Notes: generated by a model from the sequence alone, not told the origin. DNA of 64,000 nt from Hericium rajendrae (GCA_033439255.1 CM065879.1:724501-788500); one strand, 5' to 3'; shown: positions 43,817 through 54,990, numbered from the stretch's first letter. Numbers and translations: made by a program.

Positions 43817-45856
43817 ATGCCTTCTGTCCACGCGAATTCTGCTCAATCCATGGACGTCGACAAATTTGGAGGCTCAAAAAAGCGTTCTCGTCAAGATGAC
43901 TCGCTTGTCGAGGACAGGGAGGACAAGAAATTGAAGCTGGGCGGCGCGGAAAGCAGTAAGCAGACGCGCGAACGGAAGCACAAGAAGAAGCGTGCAAAGA
44001 AGAGAAAGGCGTCTGTGACAGGAATTGAGAAGGCTGCTGCGGTGCGCTCATTAAGGGAACCGAATGACGGAGACGACGCCCTCGACGATGCGGTATCAGA
44101 GTTACCCGACTCTCTCGATGGCGCGCGGCGCGCCTTGGAGCTCTTCCCCCGCGCGAAGACGGCAGACTTCGTCGAAGGATCATCATCTTCCTCGTCGCGA
44201 AGATCGCCTTCGATCGTAGCAGAGTCTTCCGGCAAGTCGGCACCAAGTACGTCTACAGCGGTCCAGGTAGGCGACTTCAAGTTTGGATGGAATTGTGCAA
44301 TGACTAAAGTTTGCATGCAGGTAAAAGAGGTTTCATCAACAAGTCCAGACAAATCTGCACAGCTCGAGATAGAACTGGCAATTAAAGCCAAGGTAATTTC
44401 CTATTTCTCGCTATCCTTCTCCTATGATCCTGATGTGTCATGTAGTCTTTGACGGTCCATGAAAACCTCCTTACCGCGCTCCTACCATCTTTAACTTGTC
44501 AGATATGTTTGGACCTCCTTCACAAACCATTTGCTCTTTCCCCATGCGGGCACTCGGCCTGCTACGACTGTCTAGTTCGCTGGTTCACTTCTGAACCCGC
44601 AGAAGGCCAAGCTGCCCCCGCTCTATCAGAAAGAAGACCTGTCCGCACTGCCGTGCAAGCGTACGTGAGCGCCCCGTCGAAGTGTGGGCGATCAAAGACA
44701 TGGTCTCCGCGTTCATCAAGAGCGGTCTCGCCACTGCCTTCCCTCCGCCGCCCCCGCCGTCGGAGCCCACCACGCCCGCCCGTGACCCCTGGGCAAACAT
44801 CTTCCATTCGCATCCCGCGCGACCCATTCATGGCATGGAGGCTGCGCTGGAACTGCTCGGCGAAGGAGGTGACGGCAACGCGGCCGCGCTGGGCATGCAC
44901 GATCGCGAGGACGGCGTGTGGCGGTGCCTCGACTGCATGCACGAGATCTGGGGCGCGGAGTGCTCTGGGTGTGGGCGGCAGTACCCTGGGCACATGGAGC
45001 TCGGCGTGGATGACTGGTCGGACGGCGAAGATTATGTGCCAGGGCCGGACTTCATAGCCGACATGTTGAGAGGCGGGCTGCTTCCTCCCGATGTGGAGTG
45101 GGACGACGTGGAGGAGGATGAGCTTGACGTCGATGCGGATCATGGAGGCGGGTCGGAGGACGAGCTTGACGTCGATGCGGATCATGGAGGCGGGTCGGAG
45201 GACGAGGAATCATATGAAGGCAGCTTTATCGATGATGGGGAGGCGGAAGATCGTGCCAGCCATCATCGTGGGGAGGTCGTTGATGTCTCGTCTGATTCGG
45301 AGGAGGAGGAGAGAAGAGCACCTAGACCAGAGGGAAGGACGAGGATTGCTGTTCGAATCGATTCAGATGATGAAGATACGGCAGCTGGTCCGTCCAACGG
45401 ACGGCAAACTAATCGTGGAGGCGGTGGAGGGCGCACAAACGGGCGCAGGGTGATCGATTCCGATGAGGAGATCGAGAATGAGTAAGTCAGGCTAAACCTT
45501 TCTTTATCTGATGCTAAAGCGATCTCGTTCGTAACTACAGTGAGCTTCAGAGCGAAAGCTCCATCGGTCGAGGAAGACATAGCGAAGACAGAAGCAACTA
45601 CGAAGACGATGGCTCCATCGCCCGCCCGCCCATCCACCTTGCGCATCTCTTCGGACACCGTCCCTCTCTCGAGGGCGACAGTATGTCAGAGCGCTCCGGT
45701 AACGAAGACGAGCGCGTGGGCGTTGTCTTTACAGATGAAGAGGGATCCGACGATGGTGGTCGAGTGTCCTATAGCCCAAGACACGAGTATACACTTGACG
45801 AAGAAGATGAGGACAGGGGATGGGGGAGTGACAGAGGAGATAGCGATTGGCCTTAG
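43817..45856 (+). CDS. Acidic RING-finger protein, probable E3 ubiquitin ligase (RING frame broken)
   Basis: About 640 residues in four exons. The N-terminal exon (MPSVHANSAQSMDVDKF) is Lys/Arg-rich with a likely nuclear signal (RKHKKKRAKKRK). Exon 3 begins the RING: LTCQICLDLLHKP, SPCGHSACYDCLVRWF. The last pair (CPHCRASVRERPVEVW) lies in another frame, and no intron can join them, so either a frameshift of -1 (or +2) lies at about 44590-44630 or the sequence has an error there. Downstream, WRCLDCMHEIWGAECSGCGRQ suggests a second cysteine cluster. A long Asp/Glu-rich tail follows with two identical 14-residue units (ELDVDADHGGGSED). The final exon after a GTAAGT intron ends GDSDWP at 45856. 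Similar in plan to Dma/CHFR-like RING proteins without an FHA domain; this is uncertain. Confidence 0.65.
45120..45203. repeat. Two identical 42-bp units inside the RING gene
   Basis: The unit starting GAGCTTGACGTCGATGCGGA is present twice head to tail with no difference, in frame, encoding two 14-residue acidic repeats. It is a recent duplication and probably length-polymorphic between strains. Confidence 0.9.
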
Positions 45857-46497
45857 GCCCGCCGCGCAAGCTGTGGTGACTGGCAATGCATACAGTTTCA
45901 AACTCCGAAACCGTCCGCGCCACATCCACCTTGACGCCTCCAACAGATGGTCGGTAACTCTGCGGGCTTCCACAACAGCAAGAAAAATTATACTTTGTAT
46001 TGTTAAATCGTTATAAATTGATTAGAGAATTTTAGTTTGATCATTGCATGTGAATCAGTGCTCGTGCTTGTGGATCCAGGTGATTTCGAGGAGGGACAAA
46101 TGCTTCCGGACGAGTTTTGAGACTTTGGATCAAAAGAGTTAATTCAAACTGATTTTACACGATTTACGGTCATTGTGGGCTAATATTCCCGTGAATGTAC
46201 AGATCAGGCTTACCCCCGCCCGAAGGCTGCCCAAAACGCGTGTTACGTAACCCAGTCAAACGCGTCGCGCTCATTCAACAAAGACGCGTCCGACGTCGAG
46301 TTCACTCTGCATCCCTGCGCTACCACGTTCTGACGTGTTTTAAGGTGTAGTAGTGTGCCTTTTATTTATCTTCTTAATGATAGCCCATATAATCCCTCGT
46401 TTCGGATGTAGGCGCCGTTCTCGGGCACAGAAGCAGCACATGGCAGAGACCCAGCTGCTAGGCACTGCTGCTCGCCACTCTGGCTAGCGCTGGCACG
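45857..46497. other. Intergenic region, about 640 bp
   Basis: 3' flank of the RING gene and upstream region of the small ORF at 46498. It is AT-rich at 45970-46200. No exon and no recognisable repeat are seen. Confidence 0.4.
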
Positions 46498-46929
46498 ATG
46501 CGTGCGCAACATGCGCAGCATGTTCAGGAGCAGCACGAACGAGTTGCGAGAAATAACGAGAGGCGACAGAAGGCTGAGGCGAACCGGGTTGCGCGCGCTG
46601 AGAAACTTAGTGCGTACACCCCCAACCTGGACCCCGCTTACTGGACGGCACAGCGTCGCGGCGGAGACATCAAGGAGATGCTTTCCTGGCTTCGCGACCC
46701 ATCCAGGAAGCATGTCGTACAAGTTCCAACCGGCCTTACGAAGCCTGGAGTGGGCAAGGATGGCAGGCTCGTGGCATTAGTACAGCTCCTTCGGGGGCTT
46801 ACTGATGACCAGAAATCAATGCTATCAGTTTCTGGAGAGATCATCCAGCATCCTCAGACTGCCGAGCCTCCTGAAGACCTTGCTATTTCCGAAGGAGAGG
46901 AGTCTTTAGTGTCTGATGAAGAGGCTTAG
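46498..46929 (+). CDS. Small unknown protein, 143 residues
   Basis: An intronless ORF from an ATG in good context (GGCACGATGCG). The first 35 residues are highly charged and should form an alpha-helix or coiled coil (HAQHVQEQHERVARNNERRQ). The centre reads LDPAYWTAQRRGGDIKEMLSW, then RLVALVQLLRGLTDDQKSML. The last 35 residues are acidic (AISEGEESLVSDEEA). I do not recognise a family; the composition looks like a real coding sequence or the end of a larger, transposon-derived one. No splice partner was found on either side. Confidence 0.4.
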   Translation: MRAQHAQHVQEQHERVARNNERRQKAEANRVARAEKLSAYTPNLDPAYWTAQRRGGDIKEMLSWLRDPSRKHVVQVPTGLTKPGVGKDGRLVALVQLLRGLTDDQKSMLSVSGEIIQHPQTAEPPEDLAISEGEESLVSDEEA

Positions 46930-47773
46930 AGTAATTGTTTATTTCCCTCACAACTCCTCCGGTCTACTACCTATAATTTTACATACGGCTAGCTATGCTC
47001 TTTATAAAGCTATGTTGAATTTATCATATTTGTTCGCCATCCGTAGTCGTAGTTATTCCGTGTCCGCACCCCGACTACCACTTTTCGAACGCGTTTCGCG
47101 CGTGGGATCATCACGTGACGTGGACGCTTTCTGAACCGGCGCTGCCAGTCACCACAAGCTGTCTGGGAAAGATCGGTATTCTACCATATTCTATCTCACC
47201 GCTACGTTTCGTCACAAACTGCATTTTTACGTTGCAAAATTCGAGCTGATAGATCCGTCACGTTTTGCTGGTTCAGTAGCTCCTCGTGTTTTCTCTCAAG
47301 CAATCACGCTGCTTAGGTTCGTGCGCTACCTATTCCCTCTGCTCGTCTTTGCTTTCACCTTCATCTCTCACATTTTAAGGATTCGCAAACATGAAAACAG
47401 GCGATGCATTATCGTCCCTAAGGGAAGGTGAGTTGATGCTCAAGATGATTCTTTCCAGGCGAGCGCTATCCCGCCAGCTTCAGCGTCTCGGTCGTCCATG
47501 CATCTCATAGCAGCCCACTGCCCGATGCGATTAATCACTGGGAGTCGGACCTGGGCTATGTCATGGGCGCCTGACGGGCGCTTCCCATGTGCAGGTAGAT
47601 GGGACTATAAGTAAAAAGCTCTACGAAGCAGCTTCGGCATTTGCTCGTGTTCTATCCTGACTCTCATCAACATAGATGGCTTTCTCTTTTGATAGTCGTC
47701 ATCGTAAGTCTCATTCTTGGTGTTGGATGATCTCTGCAGCCTGCTGAACTTGTTGGCATAGGCATTCGTTGCT
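46930..47773. other. Intergenic region, about 840 bp
   Basis: No gene is supported. The stretch is mixed AT- and GC-rich; a CACGTGACGTGG palindromic motif lies near 47112. Short exon-like fragments near 47390-47700 could not be joined into a model. Confidence 0.35.
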
Positions 47774-48870
47774 TTGCGGAGTCAGCGCGTCATGACCTCG
47801 AACTTCTTGTCTACCAAAGATTTTCCAGTGGGAGATTACGCTCATGGAAACCACGAGACACAGTACAAGGATGTCAAAGACGAAGTCGCCAACGAGATGT
47901 CGCTCTGTGAGGACGCGACATTCTGGGACTTGCGGCGCGGCGACGAGCAAGTCTTGGACCGTGTTCTGCTCGTCAGCTGCGACAAGAGCCGCAAGGATTG
48001 GGACACACTGATGAGCCCAGCGCATGATCCGAAACATGGAGGCTCGTTATGGATCTATAGAATCCGTGATGCAGATGCTAGGCCGCAGCGAGTCGAGCTC
48101 GTCGGTTATCCAGAAGAACTCGATTTCCGCCCACTAGGATTGGAGATCTATCCCTCGTATTTGGGAAACGGCTCCAACATCTACGTCGTCAACCATGCGC
48201 GCTATGAGATTACTATTGAACATTTTCTAGTACCATGGACGGAACCCACCTGCCTCTTTCCTGGGCCGCACACGTCGCGCTCTCTGACCCTTCCAAATCA
48301 CCCAGCATCCGCGCCCACACCGTCGTCGCACCCTACATCCCCTTCGCAAACGGCATCTCCGTCTCTCCCGATGGCAAAACCGTTGCAATTGCCTCCACCT
48401 CGGCAGGCACGGTCCATTTCTATGAGTGCGATCCTGCCACCCATGCGCTCGCATGCGCGGGCGGCGTGCCCGTACCGATGACGCCCGACAATGTCGCGTT
48501 CGACGACGACGGCGTGCTTATCGTTGCTGGACACCCGCACATCTCGTCGCTCGCCGCGGTCGCGGAGGGCGTCCTGGGCGCGCGCGCGCCAAGCTGGGCG
48601 GTCGCCATCAGGCCTCGCGTGTACGCTGAGGCCGCCGCGCCGGTGCCCAAGGCATACGATGTGAAGGCTCCTGTGTCGGCGGCAGGCAAGGCGCCTGCGG
48701 TGCTGAGCCATGAAGTGGAGACGCTGTACCAGAGCAACGGGACTGCATTCTCGACGTCGGAGGGACGGTGCGACCGGTTGGCTGTATTTGACTGGGCTGT
48801 TCGACGATGGGTTCATGGTTTGTTCTCCTTGATGCGGTTTCGCACCGCACTATTGCATCTTTTTGATTGA
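47774..48870 (+). pseudogene. Paraoxonase/arylesterase-like gene, decayed
   Basis: Recognisable beta-propeller lactonase of the paraoxonase type: KDVKDEVANEMSLCEDATFW, LLVSCDKSRKDWDTLMSPAH, LWIYRI, VELVGYPEELDFRPLGLEIY, IYVVNHARYEITIEHFLV, then in another frame LPLSWAAHVALSD, IPFANGISVSPDGKTVAIAS, VPVPMTPDNVAFDDDGVLIV and AGHPHISSLAAVAEG, ending LSHEVETLYQSNGTAF. Two defects are plain. The N-terminal membrane segment and first strands are not found. A segment of about 60 residues that normally includes the VSPNA/SNDH metal-site region is missing near 48230, with a frame change at the joint. The 3' part plus flank is copied at 55440-55900. Confidence 0.75.
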
Positions 48871-49190
48871 CGGATTTCTGGCATCGTCGCATTGACGCCC
48901 ATCTCTATGTTATCTATACAGTACGCTAATTTTTCCCGCGTGGATAGGATGAGAAATGTATACCTTAGTGCTGTCGCCGCTTCATTGTGGTACAAGAGGG
49001 AGTACAAAAGGGCCCTGGGTCCTGACGTGATGCCCCCATGATGAGTGAGGCCTATCTTAGATAGTGCATCAACATTCTCTGTCGCCGTTACATTGCATGG
49101 ACTGCCGTCGTATCATAGTTGAATAACTAACATCGTAGGAAAGGCGAAGCTCTAATCAGTCACAGCCCTTCGCCGGCCCCCAATACCACT
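48871..49190. other. Intergenic region; part of a duplicated segment
   Basis: The 3' flank of the paraoxonase relic up to about 49015 matches 55740-55900 (landmarks CGTGGATAGGATGAGA / CGTGGATAAGATGAGA). The rest is the 3' flank of the protease gene. No gene is seen. Confidence 0.55.
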
Positions 49191-50575
49191 TCATGCTGGC
49201 TTCGCTAAGGTGATCTTGTTTGCGTCCGAGTCGAGGATCAGGTATACGTTCTTGAGGAATGGGATACCCAGACTCCAGGCCGTCCGCGGCGGCTTGCCGG
49301 GCTTATCGTCGTGATCCTGGATGAGGGAATAGCACATTTGGCCCTCCGGTACCCCCTCGGCCACGATCTCCGCTCCAATAATGTCGACGGGATTGATCGG
49401 AAACTCCACTCCACCGACCGTGAAAGAAATCGGAGGTATTTTCGTAGGGTCGCACGGCACGCCAAATATACCGCCGCTCTCGAACGCGCCCGGGAACGTA
49501 TGGAAGAGCTGGGCGTCGCCCTTCGTGGTCAGGATGCGGCTGTTGCCAGTGTCAACGATGGCGCTGCGGCTCGTCCGGACAAGGCGTCCGGACACCTTCG
49601 AGTTCGCGACGGTGAGCTGCCAGAGTCCACCCTGGGCCGTGTTGCGGACTGTGACGGAGTTGCCGGCGCCGGACTGGAACTTGGCAGGGTTCGACCCGCC
49701 GACAGTGAGCTGGCCGGTTCCCGCGGTGCCAAGGTTTGCGCCGCGCCCCAGCTGGATACCCACTATGCTGGCCGGGATCAGGCCAGAAGCTTTCAGGCCC
49801 TCCACCATGGTGACACCTCCCGTGCGCGTTGTGGTCCCAAGTTTCTAACGAGGATGCATGTCAGGTATGTTCGGTCAACAGCATTCCGCAAATGCAAGAC
49901 TCACGCCGTTTGTGAAGCCAGCTATGCCACGCGCAGGAATCGAGGTCAGCCTGTCCGACAGTGTGGTGCCGATGCCGATAGGGAAGTTCGCCATGGCATC
50001 CAAACTCCCGACCTTGACGCTGTCTTCGACAACAGGCCCTGATGCTTTATCGCCGTCTCCGTACTCGATTTCCCAGGTCCTCTCCAAATCCTTGGATTTC
50101 GAGAAGTCAAAGCCCTTTTGGTCTGTGTGAGTCCCAGAGTCTAAGCAAGCATTATGATTTGAAACCAACCTTCTGCTGGTCCGTTTTGGGAATAACCCAA
50201 AATGTACTCGAACCACAGTCTATAAGCATAGGAACGATCTGGGCTTGCGCTCCCAATCTGAACGCTCCGACGTAGCCCACATCCCTCTGCCCAAGTTGGA
50301 AGGCTTGGAGTGGAATACTGACCACACGGGGATCAGGCGCACGCGCGGTAATGTTACTAGTGAAACTGATGAGCCATTGCCTTATTACAGTCGCGCAAAA
50401 ATGCAGCTTACGAGATGACGGGACTGTCATTATGTTCCACCGCGGTGTCTGAAAGTTCATGGACGCTGGGAGAAGAATTATGGCGACCAGTGGGTACGGC
50501 CTGAACATCTCCGGCGATGCTGACGGCGACGAGAACAGTGTTCAGAAGAACGGTGAAAGAGGGAGTGAACTTCAT
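49191..50575 (-). CDS. Secreted pepsin-like aspartic protease (A1) with DCG in the first active-site motif
   Basis: About 400 residues in four exons. A signal peptide leads (MKFTPSFTVLLNTVLVAVSI), then a propeptide and the mature enzyme: VGYVGAFRLGAQAQIVPMLI, DCGSSTFWVIP (first catalytic Asp; the usual DTG/DSG reads DCG), WEIEYGDGDKASG (flap), IAGFTNG, then TMVEGLKASGLIPASI, AIVDTGNSRI (second catalytic Asp, normal DTG) and FLKNVYLILDSDANKITLAK. Both Asp residues are kept. The Thr/Ser-to-Cys change next to the first is rare and may alter the active-site hydrogen-bond network. Introns are about 45-60 bp. The stop is at 49191. A relic paralogue lies at 51940-52480. Probably works outside the cell in nutrient acquisition. 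Confidence 0.85.
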
Positions 50576-51939
50576 GACGTGGATAGCTATTAAGAGTTGA
50601 ACGACGACGACGGGTGAACCTGCGACCCGAAAAAGAATGTAAGAGAATGCTTGGATGATGGAAGGGCCAGCCTTGCCATTAGCTGGACGAAGGCAATGAG
50701 CTTTTATACCGTCTCAACAAAATCTAGCGCCCTGCTTCGCCAGCATAAGCGCGTCCACAGAAAGCGTCGATCAGGGTCGTCAGTGATGCGTGCGACTCAC
50801 GACAATCGGCCAAGGTCGTCACATAGCAAGCGCTGCGCCATAAGGGCGCATGAAACGATGTTATCGCTAAGTGGTTGAATTTGAAATGTTGCATCTTAGC
50901 AATTTTTACGGCAGAAGCGGCGTAGCACCAGGGTGAAACACGGCCGCTGAGCCCAGATTTGAGTGTCCGACAAGCATACCGCGAATCGAAGAGTCCGCAG
51001 CCTGACTTGATCAGCACGACTAGGAGACAGATTAATTCGATGCCATTGGTATGAGTGTAGATGACAGATTTCCCTAAACGCGACTGAAGATCCGAATTCA
51101 ATCGGGAAAAGGCAGCTAGATACTGCACGTACCAGCACGAGTCCCATGAGCCGTCCTTACCTAGGAATAACCATGGATCTGGATAAGACCGTTGTAAGCA
51201 TCAAAATGATGGGAAGGTAACAAAGTACCGCTGGTCCGGTCAAGCATCCGCTGCAGTTTGAGACCATGCTGTGCCGGTTGACTATGCCCGCGAAACGCAT
51301 TCCTAACGCAGCAGTGTCTAGGCTCCTCAGCGCTGCTCGTGGCTATGAAGTTGATCAATCATGGATTTAGGTAGTCATGATGGCGAGTAAAGTGAACAAG
51401 ACTATTTCCGAATAAGCCATGGAACACTAGAGGAGCTCGTACATCTAGAAGAGGTTTATCTCAATCACTTTAAAGCTTATAAAATGATTAAAAATACTCG
51501 AGTGGGACTGCTATATCTTGTCTCTTGAGTGCTGAAGCGCTGAAGCGCTGTAGTGAGATGTAAGAGTCTCACAGTAAGACGCAGGTGCCGTGCCGATGCA
51601 AAGCGTCATGCATAACTTATCACATCATTGTCGCACCGCACTTGGGCCCGACATCAATTCACGGACTCCAGGAGGTGCAACATACCTGAGACAGCAAATC
51701 CGGGAAAGCTCTCCCGTTGCGGCACAAGTTGACCGCGCTGTGCATGTTAAGCGCTTGCGGAGACTCCAGACCCATTCCATGCCGACGTTCCAACAAACGT
51801 AAGTTACCATGCGTCATGATTGTATCATGACCGGTACTGCAGCTACGATTCAGTCAATGCGGAGCGCATGAGGCTTAAGAACGGACCGTACTCAACGGGC
51901 TAAGTTTCCGATACTAGGATCCCTCTACCTTAACTTTGC
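50576..51939. other. Intergenic region, about 1.36 kb
   Basis: Upstream region of the protease gene, then sequence without any exon, repeat end or RNA gene that I can support. The short ORFs show no motif. Confidence 0.4.
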
Positions 51940-52480
51940 CAAAGTTATTTTATTCGTTATTCGCGTCCGAGTCGAAGATTCGATAGACACTCTTCATCAA
52001 AGGCGTACCGAGGCTCCATCGCGCCCTGGGCATATTCTGAATGAGAGAATAGAAAAGGCCTCTGTTGCCGATCTTCATCCCAATGATGTCGACAGGGTTG
52101 ATCTGAAATTCGACAGAACCGATCTTAAAAGATATGGGCGGAATCTCGTATGATCGCAGGTTACTCCGAATATGCCATCTGGAGTCTTGAAAGTCCCAGG
52201 ATAGTCATGGAAAAGCTGGGCGTCGCCATTTGATACCAGACTTTGGGTGTTTCCAGTATCGAGAATCGTCTGGCGATTTGGCGTGACCGTTTTCCCGTCC
52301 ATGTTGACATCCGCGATGTTCACTGCCCAGAGTCCGAGTCCTGATGTATCCTGGTTGAACAGCGTTTCGAGGTTTCCCGGGCCGGTCTTGTATTTGGAGG
52401 TGTCGCAGCCACCAAGCGTGATCTCTTGGAACCCAGTATCTGACATTACCATCAATTATCAGGGGTGCTCCGAATACGCA
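51940..52480 (-). pseudogene. Aspartic protease relic
   Basis: Pieces match the second half of the intact protease at 49191: LWAVNIADVNMDGK, QTILDTGNTQSLVSNGDAQL (the second active-site Asp is present), FHDYPGTFKTPDGIFGVTCD, then LKIGSVEFQINPVDIIGMK-like residues after a frame change, and an end resembling SLGTPLMKSVYRIFDSDANN. The N-terminal half with the first catalytic Asp is not found as a continuous reading frame, and stops interrupt the rest. It is a duplicate of the protease that has decayed. Confidence 0.75.
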
Positions 52481-53300
52481 TTGGGAAGGTTGCCTTCACT
52501 TGGACGATATCCGCTCCCGTCGAACCAGATCTCGCGGGCCCATGCTTGTCGCTAATGCGAGTTTCCGTCTTATCGGCTGTGCTGCAATCTAGCAAGTCAA
52601 GCTTCGATGTCAGATAGTAAATCTCTGCAGAGCCCGTAACGGAGTTGTCCTTCGTAGCTTCGATGGATTGTCGATATTGAATACATGACGAGAGTCGTGA
52701 TAAAGAGTAGCCGAGTCTATCTTGATTTCCATTCCTTGTCCCTGTGAGACAGTAAACAAGTCAGTGTATGTCTATACTCGTAGAGTAGCTCGGCCATTAC
52801 AGGAGGATGCATGTTGATCCGGCAAAAACCACTGTGTAAATGCCTGCAATGCGGGTAATAGTCGTATTTATATCTGATTGTCATACGGAACACTTTCCAT
52901 AAAGAGTGAAGGCTGCATCCAGAGAGATGACTAGGTCTGAGCCGCCCGAGAGGAGAAAGACATCCGACAGACCTGTCTTGAGGGGGGAACCAGACGACAT
53001 GGGTGTAAGTGCTACTACGATACTCATATCGCAGCCCCATACTATAGTTGCAGTGGTGTCAGGTCTTCATGATCCTCAGATCCATACGAGGCCACCCAGC
53101 AGCCTTGCAACAAAGAAAACATCAGCATGTTGCATAATATGCATGCCTTGCACCGTTGAACATCGTAAGGACCTCACCAAGTTTGACTTGCCAAGTGCAG
53201 TCATGGCCCACTATGTGGTGTCCTTTCAACTATTAAGTGTCTGGGTTGCCCTACAGGAAACGCAGTGCTCAGCGGGCTATACCACGGCGCCTCGCCCAAG
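52481..53300. other. Gene-poor stretch; part is the related 'empty' site of the fold-back element
   Basis: No gene is supported. About 52995-53115 resembles 56155-56275, and about 53140-53290 resembles 62455-62600 (shared GCATGCCTTGCACCG / GCATAGCTTGCACCG, CTACAGGAAACGCAG). The sequence here is thus an uninterrupted relative of the place where the large fold-back element sits. Confidence 0.6.
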
Positions 53301-53418
53301 CCGCCATTAACGTAGCAATTCGAGCTGTCCATGGCTAGCAGCTCGAGTCCGCTGACAGTGCGCAGTGCGGACAGTGTGGCAGAGGGCGGGACGATAACCA
53401 CCGCAGGCCATCTTTTCG
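53301..53418 (-). pseudogene. Downstream piece of the split FAD-synthase relic
   Basis: Left of the hAT element the minus strand continues the relic of 54991-55430 across the 8-bp target duplication. A GGYRPAL-like stretch matches the region near the end of FMN adenylyltransferases, though in a shifted frame. Degraded and short, so the assignment rests mainly on continuity across the insertion. Confidence 0.4.
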
Positions 53419-53426
53419 GGCGCAGA
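53419..53426. repeat. Left 8-bp target-site duplication of the hAT element
   Basis: GGCGCAGA, identical to 54983-54990. Confidence 0.9.
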
Positions 53427-53754
53427 TAGGGTTCGACACGAGTGCACTCGCGGGTGATCCGGATCCGAACCCGCGGGTTTTTGACCTATCTAGGATGCTG
53501 ACCTGGATCCGGACGGGTTTCAGCCACCGAGTGATCCGGAGCCGCGGGTCGGGTACCTGTGACATCACGGGTCACCCGCAGGTCAGTCGGTCCTTACCAC
53601 TCATAACACAACCTTCCCTTTATTTTTTTCGCCTTAATCGTTCGCTCTTCGCTAGATTTCTTCGATGCAATAGAAGGGTGGGTCTTGCAGTGGTTAGAGG
53701 GGCTTCAGATAAGTCACGAAATCCATTAATTTGATTGTTCTGTATTGATCTCGG

Positions 53755-53782
53755 GAGTCTCGCTCGATAATGAGCGAGACTC
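53755..53782. other. Perfect 11-bp-stem hairpin inside the hAT element
   Basis: GAGTCTCGCTC, loop GATAAT, GAGCGAGACTC. Not followed by a T-run; its role is unknown. It could be a structural feature of the element or a chance palindrome. Confidence 0.6.
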
Positions 53783-54221
53783 TCGTTTCCTCGTTGTTCT
53801 CCGACAATTCATGGCTGTGTACCATTCTTCAACACCTACCTCACGTCGGCGCCATCCGCGCTTCTCCTCGTCACCCGTTTTCGCCCCCGCTTTCGACAGT
53901 TCCCGCCGGTACCTCCCACATCCTCGTCGACATGTTGACCATACGCCCTAGCCCCCACCCACATTCCTAGGAGCACCACTGCCCTGGAGTAGCGCGTGGA
54001 AGACGAGAGCGACCGCCGACAACGACTTATGGAGCCTTGTTGCTGTAGCAAGGAGGCTCAATTATCATTCATTCATCACCCATGCGGGGTCGCATGTGCT
54101 GAGTTCGTCGCGGCGCTCGCAACCGCAGGGAAACGGGATGCAAAGGCAGGCAGTGCAGCAGAGGGATAGGCTGCAGCTGTCCTCTCCTAGGTGCGTAGCA
54201 TACTACCACTCACGTCCCGCT

Positions 54222-54515
54222 CGCACCACGTCCCGCCCGCGCGCGCTCGCACCACGTCCCGCCTGCATCACGTCTCGCCTGCATCACGTCTCGCCTGCAT
54301 CACGTCTCGCCTGCATCACGTTTCGCCTCCAGCACGTCCTGCCCGCATCACGTCCTGCCCGCACCACGTCCCGCCCGCACCACGTTCCGCCCGCACCACG
54401 TCCCGCCCGCACCACGTTTCGCCTCCAGCACGTCCTGCCCGCATCACGTCCCGCCCGCGCCACGTCCCGCCCGCGCCATGTCCTGCCCGCGCCACGTTCC
54501 GCCCGCGCCAGGCCT
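54222..54515. repeat. 16-bp GC-rich minisatellite, about 18 copies
   Basis: The unit CACGTCCCGCCCGCAC with small changes (TCTCGCCTGCAT, TTTCGCCTCCAG, TCCTGCCCGCAT) repeats through the interior of the hAT element. A compound repeat of about 100 bp recurs inside it. It explains the long shadow ORFs on both strands. Confidence 0.85.
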
Positions 54516-54982
54516 CGACCCTGCATGTACACAACGGCCGTGTGTGGCCAAGAGGCGGGCAGGGATAGGAGTGTTGACCGAGCAGTGGCAGCAGGTTCAT
54601 GGCAAGGCCATATCAGTGCGTGCGTGAATAGCGCCCAGGAGCGTCCAGCGCGCCTCGCGGTGGGCTCTGGTGGGGCAATAGTAACTGAGTCGGACGGCGA
54701 TGGTAATTTAGAGCGGGTCGTACAGTACTCGCAGTAGACATGTAGCATAGAAAGTTCATATGTACATAGTCTAGAAATAATATACTGTTGATAAATACTT
54801 ACTGTACCACAGGTTACCTGCGGGTGACTCGCGGGTTGATGGATTTCAGCAAAAGCTTGACCTGGATCCAGACAGGTCTCAGCCACCAGGTGATCCGGAT
54901 CCGTGGGTCAGGAACCTGCGGGTAAATTTCGCAGGTATACCTGTATTGACCCACGGGTGACTCTGACTCGTGTCGAACCCTA

Positions 54983-54990
54983 GGCGCAGA
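54983..54990. repeat. Right 8-bp target-site duplication of the hAT element
   Basis: GGCGCAGA, identical to 53419-53426. Confidence 0.9.

Larger units (their letters stand above)
53427..54982. mobile_element. Non-autonomous hAT element, 1,556 bp
   Basis: Ends TAGGGTTCGACACGAG (53427) and its reverse complement (to 54982): 16-17-bp inverted repeats of the TAGGGTTCGAC type common in hAT transposons. The subterminal zones on both sides are full of CCGCGGGT, CCCGCAGGT and GGATCCGGAT motifs, as hAT transposase-binding regions often are. A perfect 8-bp target duplication, the hAT length, flanks it. No transposase ORF is present; the longest ORFs fall in an internal 16-bp minisatellite. It is inserted in the FAD-synthase relic. 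An 11-bp-stem hairpin lies inside at 53755-53782. Confidence 0.9.

Noticed and set aside
54096-54886. ORFs of about 200 codons inside the hAT element
   Set aside because: Product of the 16-bp minisatellite, open on both strands; no transposase motif.
53427-54982. LTR or solo LTR
   Set aside because: Inverted rather than direct ends, an 8-bp duplication and hAT-type tips; no TG...CA direct-repeat pair was found.
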